Assembly: GCF_013410875.1 (NCBI RefSeq)
Contig: NZ_JACCCU010000001.1
Span: 186,001-250,000 of the forward strand
DNA: 64,000 nt
Direction of reading: 5' to 3'
DNA from: Tunturiibacter empetritectus
Lineage (GTDB): Bacteria > Acidobacteriota > Terriglobia > Terriglobales > Acidobacteriaceae
Part shown: one piece after another, positions 8,980 through 17,038 of the stretch
Position numbering within the stretch: the stretch's first letter is position 1
Layout of the letters: every line of letters starts with the position of its first letter
Made by a program: the position numbers and the translations under genes
The notes under the pieces: model-generated
The model's database searches: none
What the model was told of the DNA's origin: nothing
What the model saw: only the letters and a program-made list of their open reading frames with translations

Positions 8980-10711
8980 ATGAGTTTTGTGCAGGGTCGT
9001 CGATTCGCACGGTTTGCAGTCTTATCTGCGAGCATTGTCTTGCCTTTGTCTTTGAGTTCATGCCGGACGGGCGTACCGGACGCGGACGCTGCGCAGATCA
9101 TCTTCACTAACGCTGATGTAGTGACGATGAACGAGAGTCAGCCAAGCGCTCAAGCTGTTTCTGTGAAGGCAGGTAAGATTCTTGCGGTCGGTTCGACTGA
9201 GGACCTAACCAGGAAATATAAAGGGCAAGCAACACAGATCGTAGACCTGCATGGCAAAACACTGTTGCCAGGTTTCATCGATCCGCACAGCCATTTTATG
9301 AATGCGCTGCAGATCAGTGCATGGGCTAACGTGACCGCACCTCCTGTTGGCCCGGTCAAATCCATTCCAGATATTATTGCGGTTCTCAAAGAGCATCAGG
9401 CCAAGCAGAAAATTGCAAAGGGCAATGGATCATCGGATACGGCTACGACAGCAACGAACTGGCGGAAAAGCGTGAACTAACACGCTATGATCTTGACCCG
9501 GCTTTCCCGGACAATCCCGTGATGTTGATTCATATATCGAATCATGGCGCTGTGCTCAATTCGGCTGCCTTCAAAAAGATGAATATTACGGCGGCAACGC
9601 CTGTTCCTCCGGGGGGAGTTGTTCTTCGAAAGCCCGGTTCAAAGGAACCCGCTGGACTCTTGATGGAGACAGCCTTTCTTCCGATCTTCGCCAGCATGCC
9701 TCAACCGTCTGAGGATGAAATGCTGGACCGCGTAAAGAGCGCGCAGGACATTTACGCTTCGAATGGCTACACGACCGCGCAGGAAGGAGCAACGGGGCTA
9801 AAGGACCTGAACTTACTCAAAAAAGCTGCGAGTCAAAATCGATTCTTTCTTGACGTCGATTCACTTCCACTCGTCACCGAATTGCCAGCCATTTTGAAGG
9901 AATATCCTCCAAATACTTTCGGTAGCTACGATCATCGGCTGAAACTTGCCGGAGTCAAGGCGTTGATTGACGGTTCTCCCCAGGCAAAGACAGCTTTTTT
10001 TACCACTCCGTATCTGACGGGTGGGCCGTCGGGCGAAAAGAATTGGGTGGGAGAACCACTTTCCCGGAGGAGACGTTTCTCAAGATGATGAAGGTCATCT
10101 ACGACAACAACCTTCGCATCTTCAATCACTGCAACGGGGATGCAGCGATTGATTTGTTCCTTCGCATTCATCAGAAGCTTGGAGGCAAAAGTGAACTGCG
10201 CCCTGTCATCATCCATTCTCAATTTGTCCGGCGCGACCAGCTCGACACTTATGTGAAACTCGGAATCGTGCCTTCCATGTTTACCTTGCATACCTATTTC
10301 TTTGGCGATGTTCACGTCAAAAATCGTGGGATGCAGCAGGCCAGCTTCATTAGCCCAATGAATACCGCCATGAAGATGGGACTTCGTGTGAGCAATCACA
10401 GCGACTTCAGTGTTCTCCCGCTCGATCCGATGTTCATTATGTGGACTGCGATGAACCGTACTACCCGGAGTGGAGTGGTTCTCGGTCCGGAAGAACGGAT
10501 CACAGCGTACCAGGCCCTCAAGGCGATTACTACGGAATCAGCTTACGAATATATGGAGGAAGGCAGTAAAGGATCGATTGAACCGGGAAAATTGGCGGAC
10601 CTGGTAGTGCTCTCAGAAAACCCACTTAAGGTTGAGGGCGATGCTATTAAGGCGATCAAAGTCGATCAGACATTCAAAGAAGGCAATAGCATCTATAAAC
10701 GCAAGGATTAA
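8980..10711 (+). pseudogene. Amidohydrolase (YtcJ-like, Amidohydro_3) lipoprotein, two frameshifts
   Basis: The gene would encode a roughly 577-residue metal-dependent amidohydrolase exported as a lipoprotein. The start at 8980 has AGGAG 5 bp upstream and the signal ends in LSLSSC. The metal motif HSH sits in LLPGFIDPHSHF. The frame is lost near 9423-9426, where an apparent 1-base deletion moves the reading into the frame continuing WIIGYGYDSNELAEKREL. It is lost again near 10045-10048, before TTFPEETFLKMMK. The third piece carries SNHSDFSVLPLDPM and the C-terminal GSIEPGKLADLVVL segment. All conserved parts survive, so either decay is recent or these are assembly errors in G runs. Confidence 0.85.
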
Positions 10712-10727
10712 AAACGTTACGTAGCTG

Positions 10728-10965
10728 TCCTTCTGGATCTTTGGATAAACCGATTGGTTAACGATAAGTCGGTTCTTGGTAGTAATAACGTCATTCCTCG
10801 AAAACGTAGCTTTCGGCAGCTTTTTTGCCGAACTCGAAGCTGACCCACCACCGGTTTTTCCCCACGATTTTTTCGTCCCTCGATAGCTAACGCCAGCGGA
10901 AGATTCGTAAAGAGATGGCGAAGGGGATGATGAGCCATGCCAGCAGGATGGCTATCGGGGCGATG
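10728..10965. repeat. Direct repeat unit 1, duplicate of the ABC-permease 3' end
   Basis: This stretch resembles 13075-13305 in the same orientation. Both begin TCCTTCTGGAT, share a middle part (GTTTTCGGCAGCT against CTTTCGGCAGCTT, then CGAAGCTG and CACC), and end in the 3' coding end of an ABC-2 permease gene. Divergence is moderate, with small indels. The two units flank the SpoIIE phosphatase gene. Confidence 0.8.
10887..10961 (-). pseudogene. Remnant of the C-terminus of an ABC-2 permease
   Basis: Reading leftward, this segment encodes APIAILLAWLIIPFAI, then SLRIFRWR and a TAG stop. The intact permease at 13228-14259 ends APVAILLAWLIIPFAI, then SLLIFRWR and TAG. The start and body of the gene are missing. 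The remnant overlaps the last codons of the SpoIIE gene in another frame, so that gene's stop codon is formed by remnant sequence. Confidence 0.85.
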
Positions 10966-12928
10966 CATTCAGAGAGGGCGTGAGCGTGAGGGTAAGTACG
11001 GTGATGTCGTCGCTCTGGCCGAATTGCTTTGCGGCTTCGGCGATGGCGCTGGCGGATTGGGTGCTGATGGCCTGGGTTCGGTGGAAGCCGAAGAGCTCGC
11101 GACGTTCGTTCGTGGCTTCTACGACTCCGTCCGATACGAAGGTGAGGCGGTCGTTTGGATTGAGCTGGAATGTGGTTTCGGAGTACGAGGCATCCGGCGT
11201 GATACCAAGTGGTAGACCGGATTCAATCTCTAGTTCTTGCCCGTTGCGGTAGGGCGGGAGGTTTCCGGCGTTAGCTAGGATCATGTTGCCGTTGGCGGCG
11301 ATAAGCGCGGCGGTGCAGATAACGAAGCCTGTTATCTGGCCGTGGAGAACGCGGTTGAGGTGAGCGAGGACTTCGTCGGGTCTTCGCACCGGGCAGCCAC
11401 GCAGCGCGCCGATGATGCTGCCGACGGTCATTGCAGCTTTGAGGCCCTTGCCGCTGACGTCTCCGACGACAACGAGCAGAGAGCCATCGTTGGCGGGCAT
11501 AATCTGGAAGAAGTCACCGCCAACTTCGCTGGCTGGAAGATAGACGCTTTCGATGGCAAAACCGGGGGTAGCAAGCGGCTTTGCCGGAAAGAGCAGCGAT
11601 TGAATGTTGCGGGCAGACTCGAACTCACCTGCAAGGCGCGCCCCCTCCTGCCGAGCGAGCGAGAAGCGCCGAATCAGAAATAGAAGAAGGGCAAAGATGA
11701 AGACTGTACCGACGGCCGGACCAGGCAACAGCACGAACGGTTTGGTTAGCAAAGCGAAAGTCCAGTGTGACGCCCACCGCTGCCAGCCCAGTTGCCACGT
11801 GATGAGGAGGAGGTTGTCGATGAAGGGAAATCCCTGCCAGAGCAGAGTAGGAACAAGCAGGATGAGCGCGTCGCGATCGCGTTGGAGCGCGCGCCTAAGC
11901 AGGGTTACGAGAATCCAGACAGTGGCAGGGAGCACAGACAGCGTGGCAATCAAGCTGGCAATTCCCACGGAGGTGATATTGACATTGAAGACGTAAAGAA
12001 AAATCCCTAGCGGATTGATAAGCAGCAGCGCGGCAATGAGCCACCAGGTTTTGGAGCGCGGCGCGCGCAGCACGATGGAGAAAAAAGCCATGGCAGCAAA
12101 GAGAGCAGCCGATCGCACTAAGCCATCGATAAAATCAAAGACCGGCAAAGGCATCAGAGCAAGCACCTGACCGAAGCTCAGTCCGATGTCTATCGCGTTC
12201 GCCAGTAGAAGCAGCGCGAACCATAGATATTCACGTTCTTCGCGGCGGATGAAAAACAAGACGAGCATGACGAGGCCGACGAGCGTGCTGAGCACGGCAT
12301 AGGTGTATTCGTTGACGAGCCCGTTCCACTGCAGCGATCTGGCCGTCGCCGCACGTTGTGCGATGAGGCGAGAGTCTCCGAAATAGCTGCTACCGAAAAC
12401 CCCAAACCCTCCCGGCACATAATCTGCCCAGGCCGGAAGGTGCCAGGTGCGGATGGCAATGTGAAACGTACGCGGGCCGGCGGTTGCGGCGGGGGATAGG
12501 GCAAAGACGCGGCTTAAAACGGCGTAGTTCAGAGAACTGAGGATTGGGCCGAATGAACCGGCGAGACGTCCGTCGACGAAGAGCTGATAGCCCGTTTCCA
12601 TGGGCCCTAAATTGATGGACCAATTCCTGCTACCGTCAGGCACCACTACGGTGAAGCGATACCATGCGAATCCGCTGTAGTTCTTATAGCCCTGTTGGCC
12701 AGGAGCCTCATCGGACCGGAGCAGAGGCCATTGCGAATCGTCGAAGTTCGGGTCGGCCCATGCGGGATCGTCTCCGATGTGAAAACGCCAGAGGCCATCG
12801 AGGGAGGCGACGGGCTCGCGTCCGGTTTGCAGGTTGAAGTTCTGGGCATGAAGTCCAGAGGCCGCGCAGAGGAAGAGCGACAACAAGGCTAGCGGCACCA
12901 GCAGCACAGAGAATAGCGAGAGTCTCAT
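10952..12928 (-). CDS. Membrane SpoIIE/PP2C-type serine phosphatase with extracellular sensor and 7TM region
   Basis: A predicted signalling phosphatase that would dephosphorylate a STAS-domain anti-anti-sigma factor or similar target. The 658-residue protein has a signal peptide (residues 1-28) and an exported beta-rich, galactose-binding-like region (about 30-190, with DGLWRFHIGDDPAWADPNFD). A multi-helix membrane part follows (about 210-420). The C-terminal SpoIIE domain shows ASEVGGDFFQIM, VVGDVSGKGLKAAM, FVSDGVVEATN and GQSDDITVLTL, with the metal-binding Asp residues in place. It lies between two direct repeats, and its last residues (NASPR) are read from the permease remnant. A STAS protein is at 28324. 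Confidence 0.9.
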   Translation of the reverse strand: MRLSLFSVLLVPLALLSLFLCAASGLHAQNFNLQTGREPVASLDGLWRFHIGDDPAWADPNFDDSQWPLLRSDEAPGQQGYKNYSGFAWYRFTVVVPDGSRNWSINLGPMETGYQLFVDGRLAGSFGPILSSLNYAVLSRVFALSPAATAGPRTFHIAIRTWHLPAWADYVPGGFGVFGSSYFGDSRLIAQRAATARSLQWNGLVNEYTYAVLSTLVGLVMLVLFFIRREEREYLWFALLLLANAIDIGLSFGQVLALMPLPVFDFIDGLVRSAALFAAMAFFSIVLRAPRSKTWWLIAALLLINPLGIFLYVFNVNITSVGIASLIATLSVLPATVWILVTLLRRALQRDRDALILLVPTLLWQGFPFIDNLLLITWQLGWQRWASHWTFALLTKPFVLLPGPAVGTVFIFALLLFLIRRFSLARQEGARLAGEFESARNIQSLLFPAKPLATPGFAIESVYLPASEVGGDFFQIMPANDGSLLVVVGDVSGKGLKAAMTVGSIIGALRGCPVRRPDEVLAHLNRVLHGQITGFVICTAALIAANGNMILANAGNLPPYRNGQELEIESGLPLGITPDASYSETTFQLNPNDRLTFVSDGVVEATNERRELFGFHRTQAISTQSASAIAEAAKQFGQSDDITVLTLTLTPSLNASPR

Positions 12929-13227
12929 CTGACGACTTTGAGCTTTCTCATGATCCGTCTCCTCTGCGGGTTTCGGCTATGGCATAACGCCGCCAACACG
13001 GCCTGCGGGCACTAGCTAGCTAATTTTCTACCCATAGTACGTGATGAGTAACGAAACACGCATGTCGCCAGACATCCTTCTGGATTCTCGCTAAATCGCC
13101 GAGTCACTCATCGACGATCAGGCGGCTATCCGCACTTCACGAAAAACGAGGTTTTCGGCAGCTCCTTGTGTCGGACCCGAAGCTGGCCTACCACTGGTAT
13201 TTCCCTTGAGTTTTCGTCCCCCGATAT
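12929..13227. other. Intergenic region between the SpoIIE gene and the ABC permease
   Basis: No gene is visible here. The left part (12929-13074) should contain the promoter of the SpoIIE gene, but I found no confident -35/-10 pair. The right part belongs to direct repeat unit 2. Confidence 0.5.
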
Positions 13228-13305
13228 CTAGCGCCAGCGGAAGATGAGGAGGGAGATGGCGAAGGGGATGATGAGCCATGCCAGAAGGATGGCTACTGGG
13301 GCGAT
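13075..13305. repeat. Direct repeat unit 2, 3' end of the intact ABC permease plus downstream region
   Basis: This is the partner of 10728-10965. It holds the last codons of the intact permease gene and about 150 bp beyond its stop. Since the complete gene is here, this is presumably the source copy. Confidence 0.8.
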
Positions 13306-14259
13306 GAGTTGTTGGAGGCTCATTCCTTGAAGCATGTTGCCGCGCATGGCGTCGATGGCGGCGGTGAGAGGCAATGCTCGGATCAGGGGCTGGACGACTG
13401 CGGGAAAGCGGGTGGAGGAGAAGAAGACTCCGGAGAAGATCCACATGGGAAACATGACGAAGTTCATGAGGCCGGAGACAGCTTCGATGGTTTTGGCGCG
13501 GGAGGCTGTGAGCAGGCCGAGGGCAGAGAAGGCTAGTGAAGTGAGCATGCAGAGGAGTGCGAGTTGCGTGATCGATCCGCGGAAGGGCACACCGAAGACG
13601 AGGCGGGAGAAGCCGAGGAAGGCGGCGACTTCGATGACGAGCATAACCAGACGCGAGAGGAGAAACGATGCGAGGTACTGCCAGCGCGGCATGGGCGAGG
13701 CGACGAGGCGCTTGAGGAGTTTCTTTTGGCGCGCGTCAACGATGGCGAATCCCATGCCCCACATGGCGGATCCCATCAAGTTCATTCCCAGCAGGCCTGG
13801 CACGACGAAGTCGATGTACCGGGAGCCGGTTTCGTGGACTAACTCTTCTTTGGTGGGGAGGGCGTCGTGTCGGCCGGCTGCGGTTTGGATGGCGCGGTCG
13901 GCGAGGAGCTTTGCGGTTCGTGCGTCCGGGTTGGTGGAGTCATACTGGTAGACAGTCGTGTCCGGCCTCTGAACTGCGAGGAGCAGAATGCGTCCCGTCG
14001 CTAACGCCTGCGTGCCTGCTGCTTCATCCATCGTTGTGGAGGTCAGTCCTTTGTCGGCGTTGAGTGCCTGGGTGAGTTGCAGCGTGGTCGCGCCTACCTG
14101 AAGGACCTCCGGCGGGCGGTTGCGAAAGGCGATGCCAAGGCCGGCGGCGAGCAGGATGGGGAAGATGAAGATCCAGAAGATGGCTTCGGGCTCGCGAAGG
14201 AAGAGGCGGAAGCGCATCATCGTGAGTTGATAGAGGCTGCTGAACTCCAGCTTATTCAT
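13228..14259 (-). CDS. ABC-2 type transporter permease
   Basis: Membrane subunit of an exporter of unknown substrate. The 343-residue protein has one N-terminal membrane helix (FWIFIFPILLAAGLGIAF), then a soluble extracytoplasmic region of about 130 residues, then five further hydrophobic segments from FVVPGLLGMNLMGSAMWGMG onward. This is the layout of ABC2_membrane_3 proteins. Its ATG overlaps the upstream ATPase gene by 8 bp, so the two form one exporter. A remnant of the same C-terminus lies at 10887. Confidence 0.9.
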   Translation of the reverse strand: MNKLEFSSLYQLTMMRFRLFLREPEAIFWIFIFPILLAAGLGIAFRNRPPEVLQVGATTLQLTQALNADKGLTSTTMDEAAGTQALATGRILLLAVQRPDTTVYQYDSTNPDARTAKLLADRAIQTAAGRHDALPTKEELVHETGSRYIDFVVPGLLGMNLMGSAMWGMGFAIVDARQKKLLKRLVASPMPRWQYLASFLLSRLVMLVIEVAAFLGFSRLVFGVPFRGSITQLALLCMLTSLAFSALGLLTASRAKTIEAVSGLMNFVMFPMWIFSGVFFSSTRFPAVVQPLIRALPLTAAIDAMRGNMLQGMSLQQLIAPVAILLAWLIIPFAISLLIFRWR

Positions 14260-15235
14260 CGCGGAGGTTCCTTCCGGTGAGGGCTACGAAGACATCTTCG
14301 AGCGTGGCCGAGTGGGTGCGGAACTCGTCGAGGTGAAGCCCCTGCGAGGCGAGTACGGAGAAGATCTTCGGGACTGCGGTGTGGAGCTCGCGCACGGAGA
14401 GCTGGTGGATTCCGGCGGTGAGGCGGTGTGACTCTACTCCGTCGATGGCTGTCAGCAGGGCTGGATCGACTGCGGCGGCTCCGTTTGCTCCGGTTGCTCC
14501 GTTGTCCTGGCTGGTGGCGGCGAACTCTACGATGTGTTCTCCGCCGACGGAGGCGATGAGCTTCGGCGGGGTGTCGAGCGCGATGATGCGGCCGTGGTCC
14601 ATGATCGCGACGCGGTCGCAGAGGCGCTCGGCCTCGTCCATGTAGTGGGTGGTGAGGATGATGGTGCGGCCCTCCTGCTTGAGGCGGTCGAGGAGATCCC
14701 AGAGGTTGCGGCGTGCCTGGGGATCGAGGCCGGTGGTGGGCTCGTCGAGGAAGAGCAGCTCGGGGTCGCCGACGAGCGCGCAGGCCATGGCGAGTCGCTG
14801 CTTCTGGCCGCCGGAGAGAGTGCCTACGCGGGCGCTGCGCTTCTCTTCGAGCTGGGCGGTTTTGATGGAGTCTTCGACGGTGATGCCGCGGCGAAAGAAG
14901 CTGCGGAAGAGGCGCAGGGTCTCTTCGACGGTCATCTTCTCGGAGAACTGGGTCTCCTGGAGTTGGAGGCCGATGCGCTGGCGCAGTTCTTCGGCGTGTG
15001 TGCTCCAGTTGAGACCGAGGAGTTCGACGACGCCGCTGTCGGGTGCGGTGAGGCCTTCGCAGATCTCGATGGTAGTGGTTTTGCCGGCGCCGTTTGGCCC
15101 GAGCAGACCGAAGCACTCGCCGGATGTGACCTCGAGATCGAGACCGTTGACGGCGACGACCTCGGCGAAGGCCTTGCGGACTCCGCGCAGGTGGAGGGAG
15201 GGCGCCTGGGGCGTCGGCTTGGCCGTAGAACTCAT
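14252..15235 (-). CDS. ABC transporter ATP-binding protein
   Basis: Cytoplasmic ATPase of the exporter encoded with the downstream permease. In the 327-residue protein I see Walker A GPNGAGKTTT, a Q-loop region LQLQETQFSEKMT, the signature LSGGQKQRLAMA, Walker B LLFLDEPTTGLD and the switch histidine in ILTTHYMDEAE. A C-terminal domain of about 100 residues follows, of the kind found in the CcmA/DrrA/NatA-type subfamily. These two-component ABC-2 systems export drugs, lipids or polysaccharides. Nothing nearby tells which. Confidence 0.93.
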   Translation of the reverse strand: MSSTAKPTPQAPSLHLRGVRKAFAEVVAVNGLDLEVTSGECFGLLGPNGAGKTTTIEICEGLTAPDSGVVELLGLNWSTHAEELRQRIGLQLQETQFSEKMTVEETLRLFRSFFRRGITVEDSIKTAQLEEKRSARVGTLSGGQKQRLAMACALVGDPELLFLDEPTTGLDPQARRNLWDLLDRLKQEGRTIILTTHYMDEAERLCDRVAIMDHGRIIALDTPPKLIASVGGEHIVEFAATSQDNGATGANGAAAVDPALLTAIDGVESHRLTAGIHQLSVRELHTAVPKIFSVLASQGLHLDEFRTHSATLEDVFVALTGRNLRDE

Positions 15236-15310
15236 GGACTTAGAGTATGCGGGGCGGGTGCCGCGATCAACCGCTGAAGTGCAGAGTCGTTGCCAGAAGT
15301 GCGGGGGCCG

Positions 15311-15541
15311 CTAGCTGTCTTTGCGGTAGAGGAGCTCGCGCATGGCCTGGCGCCGGGCGGCGTTGGCTTCGGTCTGGTTTTTGCGCTCGTCGGAGTCCAT
15401 GCGTTGCTTGCTTACGGGGTCGGTGAACTCTTCGGCGCTGCACTCGGGACAGCGGTTGGCGAAGCCGGGCTTATCCGGCTTTAGCTCGAACTCTTCTGAG
15501 CAGATGGCGCAGACTTTGATCGGAAACGGCATACTCTCCAT
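15311..15541 (-). CDS. Small zinc-ribbon protein
   Basis: A 76-residue protein starting MESMPFPIKVCAICSEEFEL. It contains two CxxC pairs (CAIC and CPEC) about 17 residues apart, which would bind one zinc ion. A charged helical tail follows (DERKNQTEANAARRQAMREL). No enzyme motif is present and the role is unknown; such ribbons bind nucleic acids or proteins. An internal ATG at 15532 has GGAG close upstream and may be the true start. Repeat copy B begins about 25 bp upstream of the start. Confidence 0.7.
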   Translation of the reverse strand: MESMPFPIKVCAICSEEFELKPDKPGFANRCPECSAEEFTDPVSKQRMDSDERKNQTEANAARRQAMRELLYRKDS

Positions 15542-15565
15542 GATAAATCGACTTCCGATTTTAGC

Positions 15566-15719
15566 GCGCCCTGCACGGGCGGCGCCCACTTTGTGGGGGG
15601 TGTACCGGCTCGCCTTGGGCCTCCCGTTGGTCGGCGGAGAGATTCTTGATCGCGACCAAAGGGAGCGCCAACCGAAGGGGTATACAAGTCACGAAGTGAC
15701 CGCCCCGCGCGCAGCGGGC
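15566..15719. repeat. Nested-palindrome interspersed repeat, copy B
   Basis: An imperfect inverted repeat of about 154 bp, closest to copy A. The outer left arm GGGCGGCGCCCACTTTGTGG faces CACGAAGTGACCGCCCCGCG. The inner pair is CTCCCGTTGGTCGGC with CGCGACCAAAGGGAGCG. The right side carries GGTATACAAGTCACGAAGTG, identical to copy C. It sits between the divergent zinc-ribbon and arsR-type genes, just upstream of the arsR promoter. Confidence 0.8.
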
Positions 15720-15741
15720 ACTTCGTTATCTCTAAAAATGC

Positions 15742-15777
15742 TTGACAGATTTTTATGTAAGTACTAGCTTACGGTAA
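15742..15777 (+). promoter_or_regulatory. Promoter and dyad operator of the ArsR-type operon
   Basis: A TTGACA box (15742-15747) precedes an interrupted dyad GTAAG-tactag-CTTAC (15757-15772) that overlaps the place expected for a -10 box. The GTG start of the regulator follows at 15778. The arrangement fits autorepression by the ArsR-type protein. The very short distance to the start codon suggests a leaderless or nearly leaderless transcript. The -10 match is weak (TAGCTT at 17-bp spacing), so this is a hypothesis. Confidence 0.45.
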
Positions 15778-16083
15778 GTGAAAGCTTACGAACAGGTGCA
15801 ACTTAATGCTTTGGGGGATGTTACGCGGCGGATGCTGCTGGAGCGGCTTCGCCGGGGGCCGTTGCCGGTTGGCGAGCTCGCGCGTGGTCTTACGGTTAGC
15901 AGGCCTGCAGTCTCGCAGCATCTGCGGGTTTTAAAGGAGGCGAAGCTGGTGCGCGATGAGGCAGCAGGAACGCGGCGCTACTACAGTTTGGATCCGAAGG
16001 GATTTGAGGCGCTGCGAAAGTATCTGGACAACTTCTGGGGCGAGGCTCTGGAAGCATTTCAAGCGAAGGTCGAGGAGAAGTGA
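15778..16083 (+). CDS. ArsR-family winged-helix transcriptional regulator
   Basis: A 101-residue DNA-binding repressor. The start GTG gives MKAYEQVQLNALGDVTRRML, the usual ArsR beginning. The helix-turn-helix is LPVGELARGLTVSRPAVSQH, followed by LRVLKEAKLVRDEAAG and the wing GTRRYYSLD. No metal-binding cysteines are present, so it is not a classical arsenic sensor. Regulators of this subgroup often sit with an SRPBCC (AHSA1-like) gene, as here. The downstream gene starts 1 bp after the stop. A dyad operator candidate lies just upstream. Confidence 0.92.
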   Translation: MKAYEQVQLNALGDVTRRMLLERLRRGPLPVGELARGLTVSRPAVSQHLRVLKEAKLVRDEAAGTRRYYSLDPKGFEALRKYLDNFWGEALEAFQAKVEEK

Positions 16084-16084
16084 T

Positions 16085-16603
16085 ATGCCGGAGAGACAAC
16101 TGATGATGGATGAAGCGACGCTGCTGGCGGACTCGCAGGAGTTGGAGCCCGTGCGGAAGAGTGTTCGCGTGAAGGCAGAGGTTGCGCGCGCGTTTCGGGT
16201 GTTTACGGAGGAGATGGATAGCTGGTGGCCGCGGACGCACCACATTGGCAGCTCACCGATGAAGCGTGTGGTGGTGGAGGGCAAGCCGATGGGCGCGATC
16301 TATTCCGAGCAGGAGGATGGGACGAACTGTCCATGGGGTTCGGTGTTGACGTGGGAGCCTCCACATCTTTTTGTTATGGCGTGGCAGATTCGTCCGGACT
16401 GGCAGTTCGAACCGGATCTGAGCAGGTGTAGTGAGGTGGAGGTGCGATTTACTCCGGCGGATGATGGCACGACGCTGGTGGAGCTGGAGCATCGCCACAT
16501 GAAGCGACACGGTGCGGGCTGGTCGAAGATGCACGAGCAGGTGAACTCCGGCTGGGTCGGCGTGATGGAGCGGTTTGCGGCGAAGGCGGATGAGTGGGTA
16601 TGA
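16085..16603 (+). CDS. SRPBCC (AHSA1/activator of Hsp90 ATPase-like) domain protein
   Basis: A 172-residue protein with the START-like hydrophobic-cavity fold. Characteristic segments are VRVKAEVARAFRVFTEEMDS, WWPRTHHIG, WGSVLTWEPPHLFVMAWQI, VEVRFTPADDGTTLVELEH and GWSKMHEQVNSGW. The ATG at 16085 is 1 bp after the arsR-type stop, so the two are co-translated. Paired ArsR/AHSA1 proteins are common in soil bacteria but their ligand is unknown. Confidence 0.9.
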   Translation: MPERQLMMDEATLLADSQELEPVRKSVRVKAEVARAFRVFTEEMDSWWPRTHHIGSSPMKRVVVEGKPMGAIYSEQEDGTNCPWGSVLTWEPPHLFVMAWQIRPDWQFEPDLSRCSEVEVRFTPADDGTTLVELEHRHMKRHGAGWSKMHEQVNSGWVGVMERFAAKADEWV

Positions 16604-17025
16604 GGGCGGCGGCGTGGTTTCGCGCTGCGGCTGTGGTGTTGCTGCTGTTTGCCGTGGGCCATACGTACGGCTTTCTGGCCTTCCGCCCGGACACGGCGGA
16701 GGGTCGTGCCGTGTGGGAGGCGATGAACAGCGTGCGCTTTTCTGCTGGGAGCTCGACGTTCAGCTATGGCGGGTTTTATAAGGGCTTTGGACTGTTTATC
16801 TCGAGCCTTTATCTCTTCGGCGCATGGCTGGCATGGACACTGGGGTCGATGGTGCGCGCCGGGGAGATGGCAGCGCGCAGGATTGCGTGGGGGATGTTTG
16901 TGCTGCAGTGCTTTGGAACTGTGCTTTCGCTGCAGTTCTTTTCGGTTGGGCCTGCGGTGTTGTCCGCGCTGGCGGCGCTGTGTTTTATGATGGGCGCGGT
17001 TTCGATGCAGAGGTCTGCTGGATGA
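16600..17025 (+). CDS. Four-helix integral membrane protein
   Basis: A 141-residue protein with four hydrophobic segments: AAAVVLLLFAVGHTYGFLAF, FGLFISSLYLFGAWLAWTLG, AWGMFVLQCFGTVLSLQFF and VLSALAALCFMMGAVSM. The GHTYG sequence after the first helix and the RFSAGSSTFSYGGFYKGFG loop resemble the LIC_13387-like membrane family, but I am not certain. Its ATG overlaps the SRPBCC stop (ATGA), giving a three-gene operon. Function is unknown. Confidence 0.8.
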   Translation: MRAAAWFRAAAVVLLLFAVGHTYGFLAFRPDTAEGRAVWEAMNSVRFSAGSSTFSYGGFYKGFGLFISSLYLFGAWLAWTLGSMVRAGEMAARRIAWGMFVLQCFGTVLSLQFFSVGPAVLSALAALCFMMGAVSMQRSAG

Positions 17026-17038
17026 ACGGAGCTATGCT

